A stretch of 64,000 nt of DNA from Paractinoplanes aksuensis. Lineage in GTDB: Bacteria; Actinomycetota; Actinomycetes; Mycobacteriales; Micromonosporaceae. The stretch is from the NCBI RefSeq assembly GCF_024137025.1, contig NZ_JAMYJR010000018.1, forward strand, positions 151,937-215,936. The letters run 5' to 3'. This document shows positions 1 to 7,610 of this stretch, piece after piece (positions within the stretch are counted from its first letter, which is position 1; each line of letters begins with the position of its first letter). Under the pieces are notes generated by a model that saw nothing but the letters and a program-made list of their open reading frames with translations, was not told the origin of the DNA and made no database searches. The position numbers and the translations under genes were made by a program.

Positions 1-1
1 G

Positions 2-559
2 ATGGACCCGGACGACGCGGCCGACCTGCTCGGCGAGCTGCCCAAGGCCGAGCAGTCGGTGCTGCTCGACCTGATGGAGCCGGACGAGGCCGATCCGGTT
101 CGTCAACTGCTGGAATACCGTCCGGGTACGGCGGGCAGTGTGATGACGTCGGAGCCGGTAATCATGACGCCCGACTCGACGGTGGCCGAGGCGCTGGCCC
201 GCATCCGTGAGCCCGAGCTGTCGCCGGTGGTCGCGGCCCAGGTCTTCGTGGCTCGCGCTCCCTCGGCCACGCCGACGGGAAAGTATCTCGGCATGGTGCA
301 CTTTCAGCGCCTTCTGCGCGAACCGCCCGCTTCCATCCTCGGCGGCCTCGTCGACTCCGACCTCGAGCCGTTGCGCCCCGAGACCTCGCTGGCCGAGATC
401 ACCAAGCGGATGGCGACGTACGACCTGGTGGCGATGCCGGTGGTCGACTCCACGCGCCGGTTGGTGGGGGCGGTGACGGTCGACGACGTGCTCGACCACT
501 CGCTGCCGCGGGACTGGCGTGACCGCGACCTGACCGAGAACGACGAGGTCGTGCTGTGA
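2..559 (+). CDS. MgtE N-terminal/CBS domain protein (5' truncated by window edge)
   Basis: This is the C-terminal 185 residues of a protein that begins before the window. Residues about 1-45 look like the end of an MgtE intracellular N domain (DPDDAADLLGEL, then leucine/acidic helices). Two CBS motifs follow: roughly 45-105 (GSVMTSEPVIMTPDSTVAEA) and 115-175 (LRPETSLAEITKRMATYDL, then MPVVDSTRRLVGAVTVDDV). There is no MgtE membrane domain at the C-terminus, so this is a soluble Mg2+/nucleotide-sensing relative rather than a transporter. It overlaps the next gene by 4 bases (GTGA), suggesting coupling. The order with DUF1003 and mrp resembles M. tuberculosis Rv1232c and neighbours (recalled). 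Confidence 0.85.
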   Translation: MDPDDAADLLGELPKAEQSVLLDLMEPDEADPVRQLLEYRPGTAGSVMTSEPVIMTPDSTVAEALARIREPELSPVVAAQVFVARAPSATPTGKYLGMVHFQRLLREPPASILGGLVDSDLEPLRPETSLAEITKRMATYDLVAMPVVDSTRRLVGAVTVDDVLDHSLPRDWRDRDLTENDEVVL

Positions 560-1107
560 CCGATCCGCGCCGCGAGCGTCCCGACCGTCTCGACCAGCCC
601 GTCGAGCCGGGCCGGGTGCGGCTGCCGCGCTTCGACCCCGAGGCGTTCGGCCGCTGGTCCGAGGGCATCGCCCGATATATGGGCACGGCCCAGTTCATCG
701 TGTGGATGACGCTGGTCATCGCCGCCTGGTTCGCCTGGAACACGCTGGCTCCGGCCGGGTGGCGCTTCGACCCGTACACGTTCACGTTCCTGACCTTGAT
801 CCTGTCGTTGCAGGCGTCCTACGCCGCGCCGCTGATCCTGCTGGCCCAGAACCGGCAGACCGACCGCGACCGACTGGGCATGGAGGAGGACCGCCGGCGG
901 GCCGCGATGCAGAAGGCCGACACCGAATACCTGACCCGCGAGATCGCCTCGCTGCGGATCGCGCTGGGTGAGGTCGCGACCCGCGACTTCCTGCGCTCGG
1001 AGCTCACCCGGCTCGCCGATGAGCTGGACGAAGCCGCCCACCGGCGGGAGAAGCGAGCCCGCTCGGAGTGGGAGGAGGATCGCAAGGTGTGGGAAGAAGA
1101 TCACTGA
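556..1107 (+). CDS. DUF1003 family membrane protein
   Basis: A 183-residue protein with a basic N-terminus rich in Arg/Pro and two adjacent membrane segments: about 53-71 (FIVWMTLVIAAWFAWNTL) and 79-98 (FTFLTLILSLQASYAAPLIL). The conserved DUF1003 sequence LLAQNRQTDRDR follows the second helix. The C-terminal third is highly charged and probably helical (EEDRRRAAMQKADTEYL, then ELDEAAHRREKRARSEWEED). The function of DUF1003 is unknown. The start is a GTG inside the end of the CBS-protein gene, which implies co-transcription with it. The family assignment is firm; no role can be given beyond an inner-membrane location with a cytoplasmic tail. Confidence 0.85.
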   Translation: MTDPRRERPDRLDQPVEPGRVRLPRFDPEAFGRWSEGIARYMGTAQFIVWMTLVIAAWFAWNTLAPAGWRFDPYTFTFLTLILSLQASYAAPLILLAQNRQTDRDRLGMEEDRRRAAMQKADTEYLTREIASLRIALGEVATRDFLRSELTRLADELDEAAHRREKRARSEWEEDRKVWEEDH

Positions 1108-1122
1108 TACGCCCGACGTAGC

Positions 1123-2280
1123 ATGGGCGACATGTCCGCACCTGCCTCCACCGTCGAGGACGCGATCCAGGCCGCTCTGGCCACCGTCGACGACCCCGAG
1201 ATCCGCCGCCCGATCACCGACCTCGGCATGGTCAAGGGCTTCACCGTCGCCGAGGGCACGGTCCGGGTCGAACTGTTGCTCACCGTGGCCGGCTGCCCGC
1301 TGCGCGACAAGCTCAACAACGACATCACGGCCGCCCTCACGGCGATCCCCGGCATCACGTCGGTCAGCGTCGACTTCGGGGTCATGGACGAGGAACAGCG
1401 CAAGGCCCTGCAGGTCACGCTGCGCGGTGGCGGCGCCTCGGCGGAACCGGTCATCCCGTTCGCCCAGCCCGGCTCGCGCACCCGGGTGTACGCGGTGGCC
1501 AGCGGCAAGGGCGGGGTCGGCAAGTCCAGCGTGACCGTCAACCTGGCCGCGGCCCTGGCCAAGCGCGGGTTGTCGGTCGGGGTCATCGACGCCGACATCT
1601 ACGGCCACTCGGTGCCCCGCATGCTCGGGGTCGAGGGCCGCCCGACCCGCGTCGAAGACATGATCATGCCGCCGCAGTCGCACGGCGTGAAGGTCATCTC
1701 GATCGGCATGTTCACCGCCGGCAACGCCGCGGTCGTATGGCGCGGCCCGATGCTCCACCGGGCCCTGCAGCAGTTCCTCGCCGACGTCTACTGGGGCGAC
1801 CTCGACGTGCTGCTGCTCGACCTGCCCCCGGGCACGGGCGACGTGGCCATCTCGCTGGCCCAGCTGCTGCCGAACGCCGAGATCCTGGTCGTCACCACGC
1901 CGCAGACGGCCGCGGCCGAGGTGGCCGAGCGGGCCGGCGCGATCGCCATGCAGACCCACCAGCGGCTGGTCGGCGTGGTCGAGAACATGTCGTGGCTCGA
2001 GCTGCCCGACGGCTCCCGCATGGAGGTCTTCGGGGCCGGTGGCGGGCAGAAAGTGGCCGACTCGCTGACCACCACGGTCGGCGCCTCGGTGCCGCTGCTG
2101 GGGCAGATCCCGCTCGACACCCGGGTGCGCGAGGCGGGCGACGCCGGTGACCCGATCGTGCTGGCCGCGCCGGACGCTCCGGCGGCCAAGGCCCTCGACG
2201 CGGTGGCCGACAAGCTGGCCGTCCGCCGGGAGTCGCTGGTCGGCAAGCCGCTGGGTCTCATGGTCAACGCGCGCCGCTAG
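1123..2280 (+). CDS. mrp: Mrp/NBP35-type P-loop ATPase, Fe-S cluster carrier-like
   Basis: A 385-residue ApbC/Mrp protein. An N-terminal MIP18/DUF59 domain (about 10-100, DPEIRRPITDLGMVKG) precedes a deviant Walker A P-loop near residue 126 (SGKGGVGKSSVTVN). The switch I-like DADIYGHSVPRML and Walker B DVLLLDLPPGTGD are also present. Family members bind ATP and transfer Fe-S clusters in the cytoplasm. The CxxC that bridges the cluster in E. coli-type Mrp is missing: the region after NMSW reads LELPDGSRMEVFG. The ATG at 1132 is an alternative start. A hairpin terminator lies just downstream, between this gene and convergent tatB. Confidence 0.92.
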   Translation: MGDMSAPASTVEDAIQAALATVDDPEIRRPITDLGMVKGFTVAEGTVRVELLLTVAGCPLRDKLNNDITAALTAIPGITSVSVDFGVMDEEQRKALQVTLRGGGASAEPVIPFAQPGSRTRVYAVASGKGGVGKSSVTVNLAAALAKRGLSVGVIDADIYGHSVPRMLGVEGRPTRVEDMIMPPQSHGVKVISIGMFTAGNAAVVWRGPMLHRALQQFLADVYWGDLDVLLLDLPPGTGDVAISLAQLLPNAEILVVTTPQTAAAEVAERAGAIAMQTHQRLVGVVENMSWLELPDGSRMEVFGAGGGQKVADSLTTTVGASVPLLGQIPLDTRVREAGDAGDPIVLAAPDAPAAKALDAVADKLAVRRESLVGKPLGLMVNARR

Positions 2281-2292
2281 CCGCAGACGAGT

Positions 2293-2325
2293 ACGGCCCT
2301 CGCCCATTCCGGGCGGGGGCCGTTT
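2293..2325 (+). terminator. Hairpin terminator after mrp
   Basis: The arms ACGGCCCTCGCCC (2293-2305) and GGGCGGGGGCCGT (2311-2323) pair over 13 positions with one G-U, around loop ATTCC. A short TTT follows. It lies 12 bases after the mrp stop and before the end of convergent tatB. Confidence 0.7.
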
Positions 2326-2342
2326 CACGTGGTGACGAAAAC

Positions 2343-2756
2343 TTACGTGGCGTCGAGGTCGAAGCGCTGAGTCGGGGCGACCGCGGTGGAGCTGGACGAC
2401 GTCGAGCGGTTGTTTTTGATGTCGGCCGCCTCGGCCACTTCGGAGAGATCGCTGCGCACGCCGTTGAGGTCTTGCTTCACGTCGTTCATGAGGCTCTGGA
2501 GGGGCTGGCGGATCGCCGCCTCGTCCTCCTCGCTCAGCAGGTGTTTGCGGATGAACGCCTTGGGGTGCAGGTCTTGCAGCTGCAGGTCGGTGCCCAGCTC
2601 ACGGTTGAGGTCGGTGGTCGCGTTCTGGGCCATGGCCCGCAGCCCGCGCAGCATCCGCAGGCCGTCGCCGATGACCTTGGGCAGACGCTCGCCGAAGATG
2701 AGCAGCGCCAGCATCAACAGCGCGCCGATCTCCCACCAGTTCAGATTCTCGAACAC
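2343..2756 (-). CDS. tatB: Sec-independent protein translocase subunit TatB
   Basis: A 137-residue TatB/Hcf106 protein of the twin-arginine export system. The N-terminal membrane helix (about 8-21, WEIGALLMLALLIFGERLP) is followed by an amphipathic helix (KVIGDGLRMLRGLRAMAQNA) and a variable charged tail ending in a Ser/Thr-rich stretch. The Glu after the first helix segment and the FGERLPKVI hinge are typical of TatB rather than TatA. It works with TatA and TatC in the cytoplasmic membrane. Neighbouring htrA lies upstream on the same strand, as in other actinobacteria (Rv1223-Rv1224, recalled). The start at 2756 is followed directly by MFENLNWWE. Confidence 0.93.
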   Translation of the reverse strand: MFENLNWWEIGALLMLALLIFGERLPKVIGDGLRMLRGLRAMAQNATTDLNRELGTDLQLQDLHPKAFIRKHLLSEEDEAAIRQPLQSLMNDVKQDLNGVRSDLSEVAEAADIKNNRSTSSSSTAVAPTQRFDLDAT

Positions 2757-2822
2757 GTGGCCTCCCAGGTTCCCGCGCCCAGCCTACGCACGCGAGGTGT
2801 CCCGCGGCCATCCGCTCGGCAA

Positions 2823-4094
2823 TCAGTTGGAGTCGGCGGCCAGCGTCACTGAGGCGGTCTGCGTCTTCGTTCCGCGACGGTACTCCACCGGGATCGTCGT
2901 GCCGGGGTCGTACTTGCGGACCAGGGCGATCAGGTCGGTGCCGTCCTCGAGCAGGTGCCCGTCGAGCTTGGTGACCGTGTCGCCGGCCTTGAGCCCCGCG
3001 GCCCCGGCCGGGCCGGACGGCTCGACCGAGCGCAACCGGGCCCCCGACGTGCTGGTGCCGCCGGTGGCCACCTCGGCCCCGATCACCGTACGGCGGGCCT
3101 TGCCGCGGTCGATGATGTCGATCGCCACCCGTTCGGCCTGGTTGATCGGGATGGCGAAGGCCAGGCCGATGTTGCCGGCCTCGGTCTCGCTGCCGCCGAC
3201 CGAGCGGATCACCGAGTTGACCCCGATGACCTGACCGGCCGCGTTGACCAGCGGACCGCCCGAGTTGCCCTGGTTGACCGCGGCGTCGGTCTGGATCGCC
3301 GCGTAGTAGCGGGTAGTGCCCGCGTCGCCGGCCTCGATGGGGCGGTCGACCGCGCTCACGATGCCGGCCGTCACCGTGTTGACCAGGGCCAGCGGGGAAC
3401 CGAAGGCGAGCACCGGGTCACCGACGGCGATCGACTCGGAGTCGCCCATCGCGACCGGGGTGAGGCCGTTCTTGGCGACTTTGATCACAGCGACGTCGGA
3501 CTGGGGGTCGCGGCCCACCAGCTTGGCCGGAGCGGTGGAGCCGTCGCTGAACGACACCGACATCGTGTCGTCGGCCCCCTCGACCACGTGGTCATTGGTG
3601 ATCACATAGCCGTCCGCGGAGACCACGAAGCCGGAGCCGATGGCGCCGGTGACCCGGACGGTGACCACGCTCGGGAGCACCTTTCCGGCCACGCCGGCCA
3701 GCGAGTCGGGGGCCCGGTTGGCCGCGGCCGGCGGGTCTTGGGCGGTGGCCCCGAGCTGGCTGCCACCGCCGGTCGCGACGCCGCCGCGGACCGCGAAGAC
3801 ATAGCCCAGCGTGCCGCCCAGACCGCCCGCGAGCAGGGCAGTGATCAAACAGATGAGCAGGATCGGGGTGTACGACCGGCGGGGCGCGTCGGGGTCGGCC
3901 ACCGGCTCGGGCGGCGGGCCACCGGTCGACCGGGCCGGTTGCAGGACGACCGCGGTCGGCGCCCACGGGTCGCGCCAGGGGTCGGCGAGCGCGTCGGACC
4001 ACCAGGGTGAGCCTGGCGGGACGGGCTGGCCCGGTGCGGGCGGCGGAGCGGGACGCGCGTTCCAGCCGTCGGTCACGTCGGTGCCTCCACTCAA
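2823..4094 (-). CDS. HtrA/DegP-type membrane-anchored serine protease with PDZ domain
   Basis: A 423-residue HtrA-family protease for envelope protein quality control. A Pro-rich cytoplasmic N-terminus (1-75) precedes one membrane helix (about 77-100, PILLICLITALLAGGLGG). The trypsin-like domain follows with His169 (ITNDHVV), Asp200 (QSDVAVIKV) and Ser278 (NQGNSGGPL). A PDZ domain occupies about 330-415 (SGPAGAAGLKAGDTVTKLDG). All catalytic residues are intact. It is divergent from the O-methyltransferase at 4243; only about 150 bases separate them, leaving no room for the sigE-rseA pair that occupies this position in mycobacteria. It is probably the PepD/HtrA-like protease of the sigma-E synteny block. 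Confidence 0.93.
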   Translation of the reverse strand: MSGGTDVTDGWNARPAPPPAPGQPVPPGSPWWSDALADPWRDPWAPTAVVLQPARSTGGPPPEPVADPDAPRRSYTPILLICLITALLAGGLGGTLGYVFAVRGGVATGGGSQLGATAQDPPAAANRAPDSLAGVAGKVLPSVVTVRVTGAIGSGFVVSADGYVITNDHVVEGADDTMSVSFSDGSTAPAKLVGRDPQSDVAVIKVAKNGLTPVAMGDSESIAVGDPVLAFGSPLALVNTVTAGIVSAVDRPIEAGDAGTTRYYAAIQTDAAVNQGNSGGPLVNAAGQVIGVNSVIRSVGGSETEAGNIGLAFAIPINQAERVAIDIIDRGKARRTVIGAEVATGGTSTSGARLRSVEPSGPAGAAGLKAGDTVTKLDGHLLEDGTDLIALVRKYDPGTTIPVEYRRGTKTQTASVTLAADSN

Positions 4095-4242
4095 TTCCTC
4101 CCGATCCCCCTCCAGGATGACACGGATCCCGGACGACGCCCTGCCCCGGCCTGTTTATGCATAGACGGCCCGGTGCATCCCCGGCGAGCACCGTTCTAGT
4201 CTTCTACCCGATGTACGCGGCTCGCTGCCACGTCGTCACCGA

Positions 4243-4914
4243 GTGCCCCGGAGGTTCGTCATCGTCCCGTCAGCCCGCCCGTTCGGCCCGTCGACGGGCC
4301 AGGCCATGCAGTTCGCCGAGGCGTACGCCAGCGAGGACATCGTCCTGGCGACCGCTCGCAGCCTCGCCCTCGAGCTCGGACTCGACAGTGTCAGCCCGGC
4401 CTCGGGGTCGGTGCTGCGCCTGCTCGCGGCGGCCGGCAGCGCCAAGGCGGTGGTCGAGATCGGCACCGGCACCGGGTCCAGCGGTGTCTGGCTGCTGCGC
4501 GGCATGCGGGCCGACGGCGTGCTGACCACGATCGACGTCGAGAACGAGCACCAGCGGATCGCCCGCCGCATCTTCGTCGAGGCCGGCTTCGCCCCGTCGC
4601 GCACCCGGATCATCACCGGCCGCGCCCTGGACGTGCTGCCCCGGCTGGCCGACGGCGTCTACGACCTGGTGTTCGTCGACGCCGACGTGACCGAGTTCGG
4701 CGCGTGTGCCGACGCCGCCCTGCGCCTGCTCCGGCCGGGCGGGGTGCTGCTGGTCAACGGGGCCATGGCCAACGGCCGGATCAGCGACCCGGCCGCCCGC
4801 GACGTGGACACGCTGACCGTGCGCGAGACGCTGCGGGCGGTGCGCGAGTCCGAGGAGTGGATCCCGGCCGTGGTGCCCTCGGGCGCGGGCCTACTGGCCG
4901 CCGTCAAGCGCTGA
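4243..4914 (+). CDS. O-methyltransferase, SAM-dependent class I
   Basis: A 223-residue enzyme of the O-methyltransferase family 3 (catechol OMT-like). The SAM-binding motif I is VVEIGTGTGSSGVWLL (about 70-85), the acidic end of beta-2 is TTIDVENEHQ, and motif DLVFVDAD lies near 145. The ordering beside htrA/tatB/mrp matches M. tuberculosis Rv1220c (recalled), whose substrate is unknown. The GTG at 4243 opens the frame and no strong ribosome binding site is visible, so the exact start is uncertain. The last 24 bases overlap convergent pepA. Confidence 0.85.
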   Translation: MPRRFVIVPSARPFGPSTGQAMQFAEAYASEDIVLATARSLALELGLDSVSPASGSVLRLLAAAGSAKAVVEIGTGTGSSGVWLLRGMRADGVLTTIDVENEHQRIARRIFVEAGFAPSRTRIITGRALDVLPRLADGVYDLVFVDADVTEFGACADAALRLLRPGGVLLVNGAMANGRISDPAARDVDTLTVRETLRAVRESEEWIPAVVPSGAGLLAAVKR

Positions 4915-6297
4915 GAGGTAGCGCAGCAGCATCCGTACGCCCCAGCCGGTGCCACCCCGGGTCAGCTCGCCCTCTGTGCTGTCGGTCCAGGCCGGACCGG
5001 CGATGTCGAGGTGGGCCCAGCGGTCGGCGTAGGGGCCGGTGAACTCGCGCAGGAACAGCGCGGCCATGCCCCCGCCGTGGGTCGGCGAGCTGTGCCGGTC
5101 GGCCACGTCGCTGCGCAGCAGTTCGCGGTAGTCGGCGGCGAGTGGCATACGCCACATCCGTTCGCCGGCCTCGGCCCCGGCGTCGCGCAGAGCGGTGGCG
5201 AGCGCGTCGCTGTCGCTGTAGAGCGCGGCGATCCGCGGGCCGAGCGCGACCGGAGCGGCCCCGGTCAGGGTGGCCAGGTCGATCACCACGTCGGGATCGA
5301 GCTCGGCCGCGTAACCCAGCGCGTCGGCCAGCACGAGCCGGCCCTCGGCGTCCGAGTTGGTGGTCTCGCTGGTGGTGCCGTCGTAGTGGGTGATCACGTC
5401 GCCGGGGCGGTAGGCCGAGCCGCTGACCGCGTTCTCGGCCAGCGGCAGCAGCGCGGTGATGCGTACGCAAAGGTCGAGCTCGGCCGCGGCGAGGGTGGCG
5501 GCGGCGACCGCGGCCGCGCCGGCCATGTCGTTCTTCATCCGCTTCATGCCCTCGCGGGTCTTGATCGAGATGCCGCCGCTGTCGAACGTGATGCCCTTGC
5601 CGACCAGCACCACGTGGGTCGTCGCCCCGGGCGGGGCCCAGGTCAGCTCGACCAGGCAGGGCTTGAACCGGGAACCGCCGCCGACCGCGCGCAGCCCGCC
5701 GAACCGGGCCAGCTCGGCCCCGGCCCGCACGCGGACGCTCGTGCCGGGACGCTTGGCCGCGGCCCCGCTGACCTCCTCGGCGATCCAGTCCGGGTTCTTG
5801 ATCGAGGGCGGGGTGTTGGTGAGGTCGCGCGCGAGCCACGTCGCCCGGGCCGCCACCTCGGCCTGGCGCAGAGCTCCGGCGTACGCCGGGGAGTCACCCG
5901 TGACGAGCTCGACCGCAGCCGTCCGGGGCTCCTCCTGGGCATCCCGGTAGCGATAGCCGCCCAGCCACAGGCCTTCGGCCAGCCCGCGTACGGAAGCCGC
6001 CCCGCCCAGGAGCACCTGAGCCTCTTCGTCGCCGGGCAGTTCCCGCGCGAGGGCGGCGCCGGCCGTCCGCCAGCCCGCCTCGTCACCCGCCCCCACGTGC
6101 GCCAGCAGCACCTTGGCCGGGCGCCGCAACGGGCGGGGAAATTCCTGGACCGTGCCCGCCGGTCGGCCCGGCGAGGCCAGCTCGGCAATCTCGGCACCGA
6201 GTTCGCCGCCGGCGTGCGACAGTGGACCGGACGCGCCGATCGGCACGACCCGGGTCCGGTCGTCGTCGAGGCGGTCGGTCAGCCGGATCGGATACAC
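4891..6297 (-). CDS. pepA: Leucyl aminopeptidase, M17 family
   Basis: A 468-residue cytosolic dinuclear-metal aminopeptidase that releases N-terminal residues, notably leucine, from peptides. The C-terminal catalytic domain is well preserved: VGKGITFDSGGISIK (metal and catalytic lysine), KNDMAGAAAV, and the signature NSDAEGRLVLADAL. The N-terminal domain (about 1-160) is divergent, as usual. The length fits the family. The start codon is GTG at 6297. It is convergent with the O-methyltransferase, whose 3' end it overlaps by 24 bases, and it lies downstream of the small DUF3117 gene with a hairpin between. Confidence 0.93.
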   Translation of the reverse strand: MYPIRLTDRLDDDRTRVVPIGASGPLSHAGGELGAEIAELASPGRPAGTVQEFPRPLRRPAKVLLAHVGAGDEAGWRTAGAALARELPGDEEAQVLLGGAASVRGLAEGLWLGGYRYRDAQEEPRTAAVELVTGDSPAYAGALRQAEVAARATWLARDLTNTPPSIKNPDWIAEEVSGAAAKRPGTSVRVRAGAELARFGGLRAVGGGSRFKPCLVELTWAPPGATTHVVLVGKGITFDSGGISIKTREGMKRMKNDMAGAAAVAAATLAAAELDLCVRITALLPLAENAVSGSAYRPGDVITHYDGTTSETTNSDAEGRLVLADALGYAAELDPDVVIDLATLTGAAPVALGPRIAALYSDSDALATALRDAGAEAGERMWRMPLAADYRELLRSDVADRHSSPTHGGGMAALFLREFTGPYADRWAHLDIAGPAWTDSTEGELTRGGTGWGVRMLLRYLSALDGGQ

Positions 6298-6327
6298 GAG
6301 AGCGTGACCTTTCTCGAAGACGTGGAA

Positions 6328-6363
6328 AGCCCGCCGGTCCGGGCGGTACCGTACCGGCGGGCT
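6328..6363 (-). terminator. Terminator after the DUF3117 gene
   Basis: A perfect 11-bp inverted repeat, AGCCCGCCGGT (6328-6338) and ACCGGCGGGCT (6353-6363), with a 14-base loop, sits 12 bases past the DUF3117 stop. On the minus strand TTTCC follows. It probably ends the DUF3117 transcript. Confidence 0.65.
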
Positions 6364-6375
6364 CGCGGTGAAACG

Positions 6376-6543
6376 TCAGCCGGCGATGGACTTCAACGCA
6401 TCACCCAGAGCGCTGGCCTCGTCCGGAGTCATCTCAACGACGAGACGGCCACCACCTTCCAGCGGGACACGCATGACGATGCCCCGACCCTCCTTGGTGA
6501 CCTCCAGCGGACCATCGCCCGTCCGCGGCTTCATCGCCGCCAT
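6376..6543 (-). CDS. DUF3117 small conserved protein
   Basis: A 55-residue protein, MAAMKPRTGDGPLEVTKEG onward, with the highly conserved actinobacterial DUF3117 sequence RGIVMRVPLEGGGRLVVEM and the end ALGDALKSIAG. The function is unknown; a homologue (Rv1211) sits near tag in mycobacteria (recalled). The start at 6543 is preferred over an in-frame codon 21 bases upstream because GGGGAGA lies at the right distance before the ATG. A 10-bp hairpin (ACGCCGTGTG at 6602-6611 with CACACGGCGT at 6620-6629) lies about 60 bases upstream, in the presumed promoter or 5' leader. Confidence 0.9.
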   Translation of the reverse strand: MAAMKPRTGDGPLEVTKEGRGIVMRVPLEGGGRLVVEMTPDEASALGDALKSIAG

Positions 6544-6751
6544 CTTGTCTCCCCTCAGACCCACATCAGGGTGTCGGTGGGTTACCCCACAGCCACTTCT
6601 TACGCCGTGTGCTCAGCCCCACACGGCGTCAATACTTCGTTTCCGACCGGCGGCCGAGGGCCATTGCGCGTGCTGACGCGACCCGGCCCACCGTGCCGAT
6701 CAAACATTTTCCCTGATGAACACCGGCGAACCCAAACCCAGCCCGGGCGGA

Positions 6752-6790
6752 TGTGACAGCGTCTAGCATATCGTCTTTCGGGCTGTCACA
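6752..6790. promoter_or_regulatory. Probable PaaX operator: 9-bp inverted repeat with 21-bp spacer
   Basis: TGTGACAGC (6752-6760) and GCTGTCACA (6782-6790) are exact reverse complements, about three helical turns apart, ending 10 bases before the PaaX start codon. The AT-rich TAGCATA between the arms could be a -10 element. Long-spaced dyads are typical of PaaX operators, so autoregulation is inferred. Confidence 0.6.
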
Positions 6791-6800
6791 ATGTGCGGTC

Positions 6801-7610
6801 ATGCAGGCGCGGTCGGCACTCTTCGACCTGTACGGCGACTACCTCCGCCCCCGAGGCGGCCGCGCGCCGGTTGCGGCCCTGGTCAGACTGCTTGCGCCGC
6901 TCGGCATCGCGCCGCCCGCGGTGCGCACGGCGATCTCTCGCATGGTGCGTCAGGGCTGGCTGCACCCTATGCGGCTGGTGTCCGGACCGGGCTATCTGCT
7001 CACCCCGAAGGCCGCCCGCCGGCTCGACGAAGCCGCCGCCCGGATCTATCGGACTCACCGCTCAGGCTGGGACGGAAGGTTCGATCTGATCCTGGTCCAA
7101 GGGTCGCTGGGCAAGCGGGAGGCGGGCCGGCTGGCCTTTCTCGGCTACGGCCCCCTGGGCGAGCACGCATGGGTCGCGCCCCGGGCCGCCGACGAGGCCG
7201 ACGCCGTGCTGACCGAGGCCGGAATAGGGTACGAACGGTTCAGCGCCAGCCATGCCGCCGGGTCGCCCGGCGCGGCCGAGGTGGTCGGGCGGGCCTGGGA
7301 TCTGCCCGAGCTGGCCCGGTCGTACGAGCATTTCGTGGCCGACCTGCGGCCGGTGGTCACGTCGGTCAACGCCCGCAGCAGCGACGAGGAGGCGTACGCG
7401 GCCCGCTTCCACCTGGTCCACGCGTGGCGCTCGTTCCTGTTCCGCGACCCGCAGCTGCCTGCCTCGCTGCTGCCCCCACGCTGGCCGGGCGTGAGCGCGG
7501 CCGGCTTCTTCGACCGCCACGCGACTCGTCTGCGCCCGGCCGCGGACCGTTACGTCGAACGATGCCTGCAGTCAGTGAGTCGTAACCGTGTGGGATTCTC
7601 AGAGCCATGA
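6801..7610 (+). CDS. PaaX-family transcriptional repressor
   Basis: A 269-residue PaaX-like regulator. The N-terminal winged-helix region (about 1-75) carries SALFDLYGDYLRPRGGRAP and PPAVRTAISRMVRQGWL. A central domain and the C-terminal PaaX_C region (YAARFHLVHAWRSFLFRDPQLPAS) follow. In E. coli PaaX represses phenylacetate degradation genes and is released by phenylacetyl-CoA. The start at the ATG at 6801 (MQARSALF) matches family N-termini; an earlier in-frame start would put the operator inside the gene. It overlaps the enoyl-CoA hydratase by 4 bases (ATGA), so the pair is co-translated. No other phenylacetate genes are nearby, so the effector is uncertain. Confidence 0.88.
   Translation: MQARSALFDLYGDYLRPRGGRAPVAALVRLLAPLGIAPPAVRTAISRMVRQGWLHPMRLVSGPGYLLTPKAARRLDEAAARIYRTHRSGWDGRFDLILVQGSLGKREAGRLAFLGYGPLGEHAWVAPRAADEADAVLTEAGIGYERFSASHAAGSPGAAEVVGRAWDLPELARSYEHFVADLRPVVTSVNARSSDEEAYAARFHLVHAWRSFLFRDPQLPASLLPPRWPGVSAAGFFDRHATRLRPAADRYVERCLQSVSRNRVGFSEP

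Noticed and set aside
304..2328. 674-codon open frame on the minus strand
   Set aside because: It is antisense to the MgtE-N, DUF1003 and mrp genes; the translation is Arg/Gly/His-rich with no family match, as expected for a high-GC shadow.
5011..6756. 581-codon open frame on the plus strand
   Set aside because: Antisense to pepA and the DUF3117 gene; no recognisable domain.
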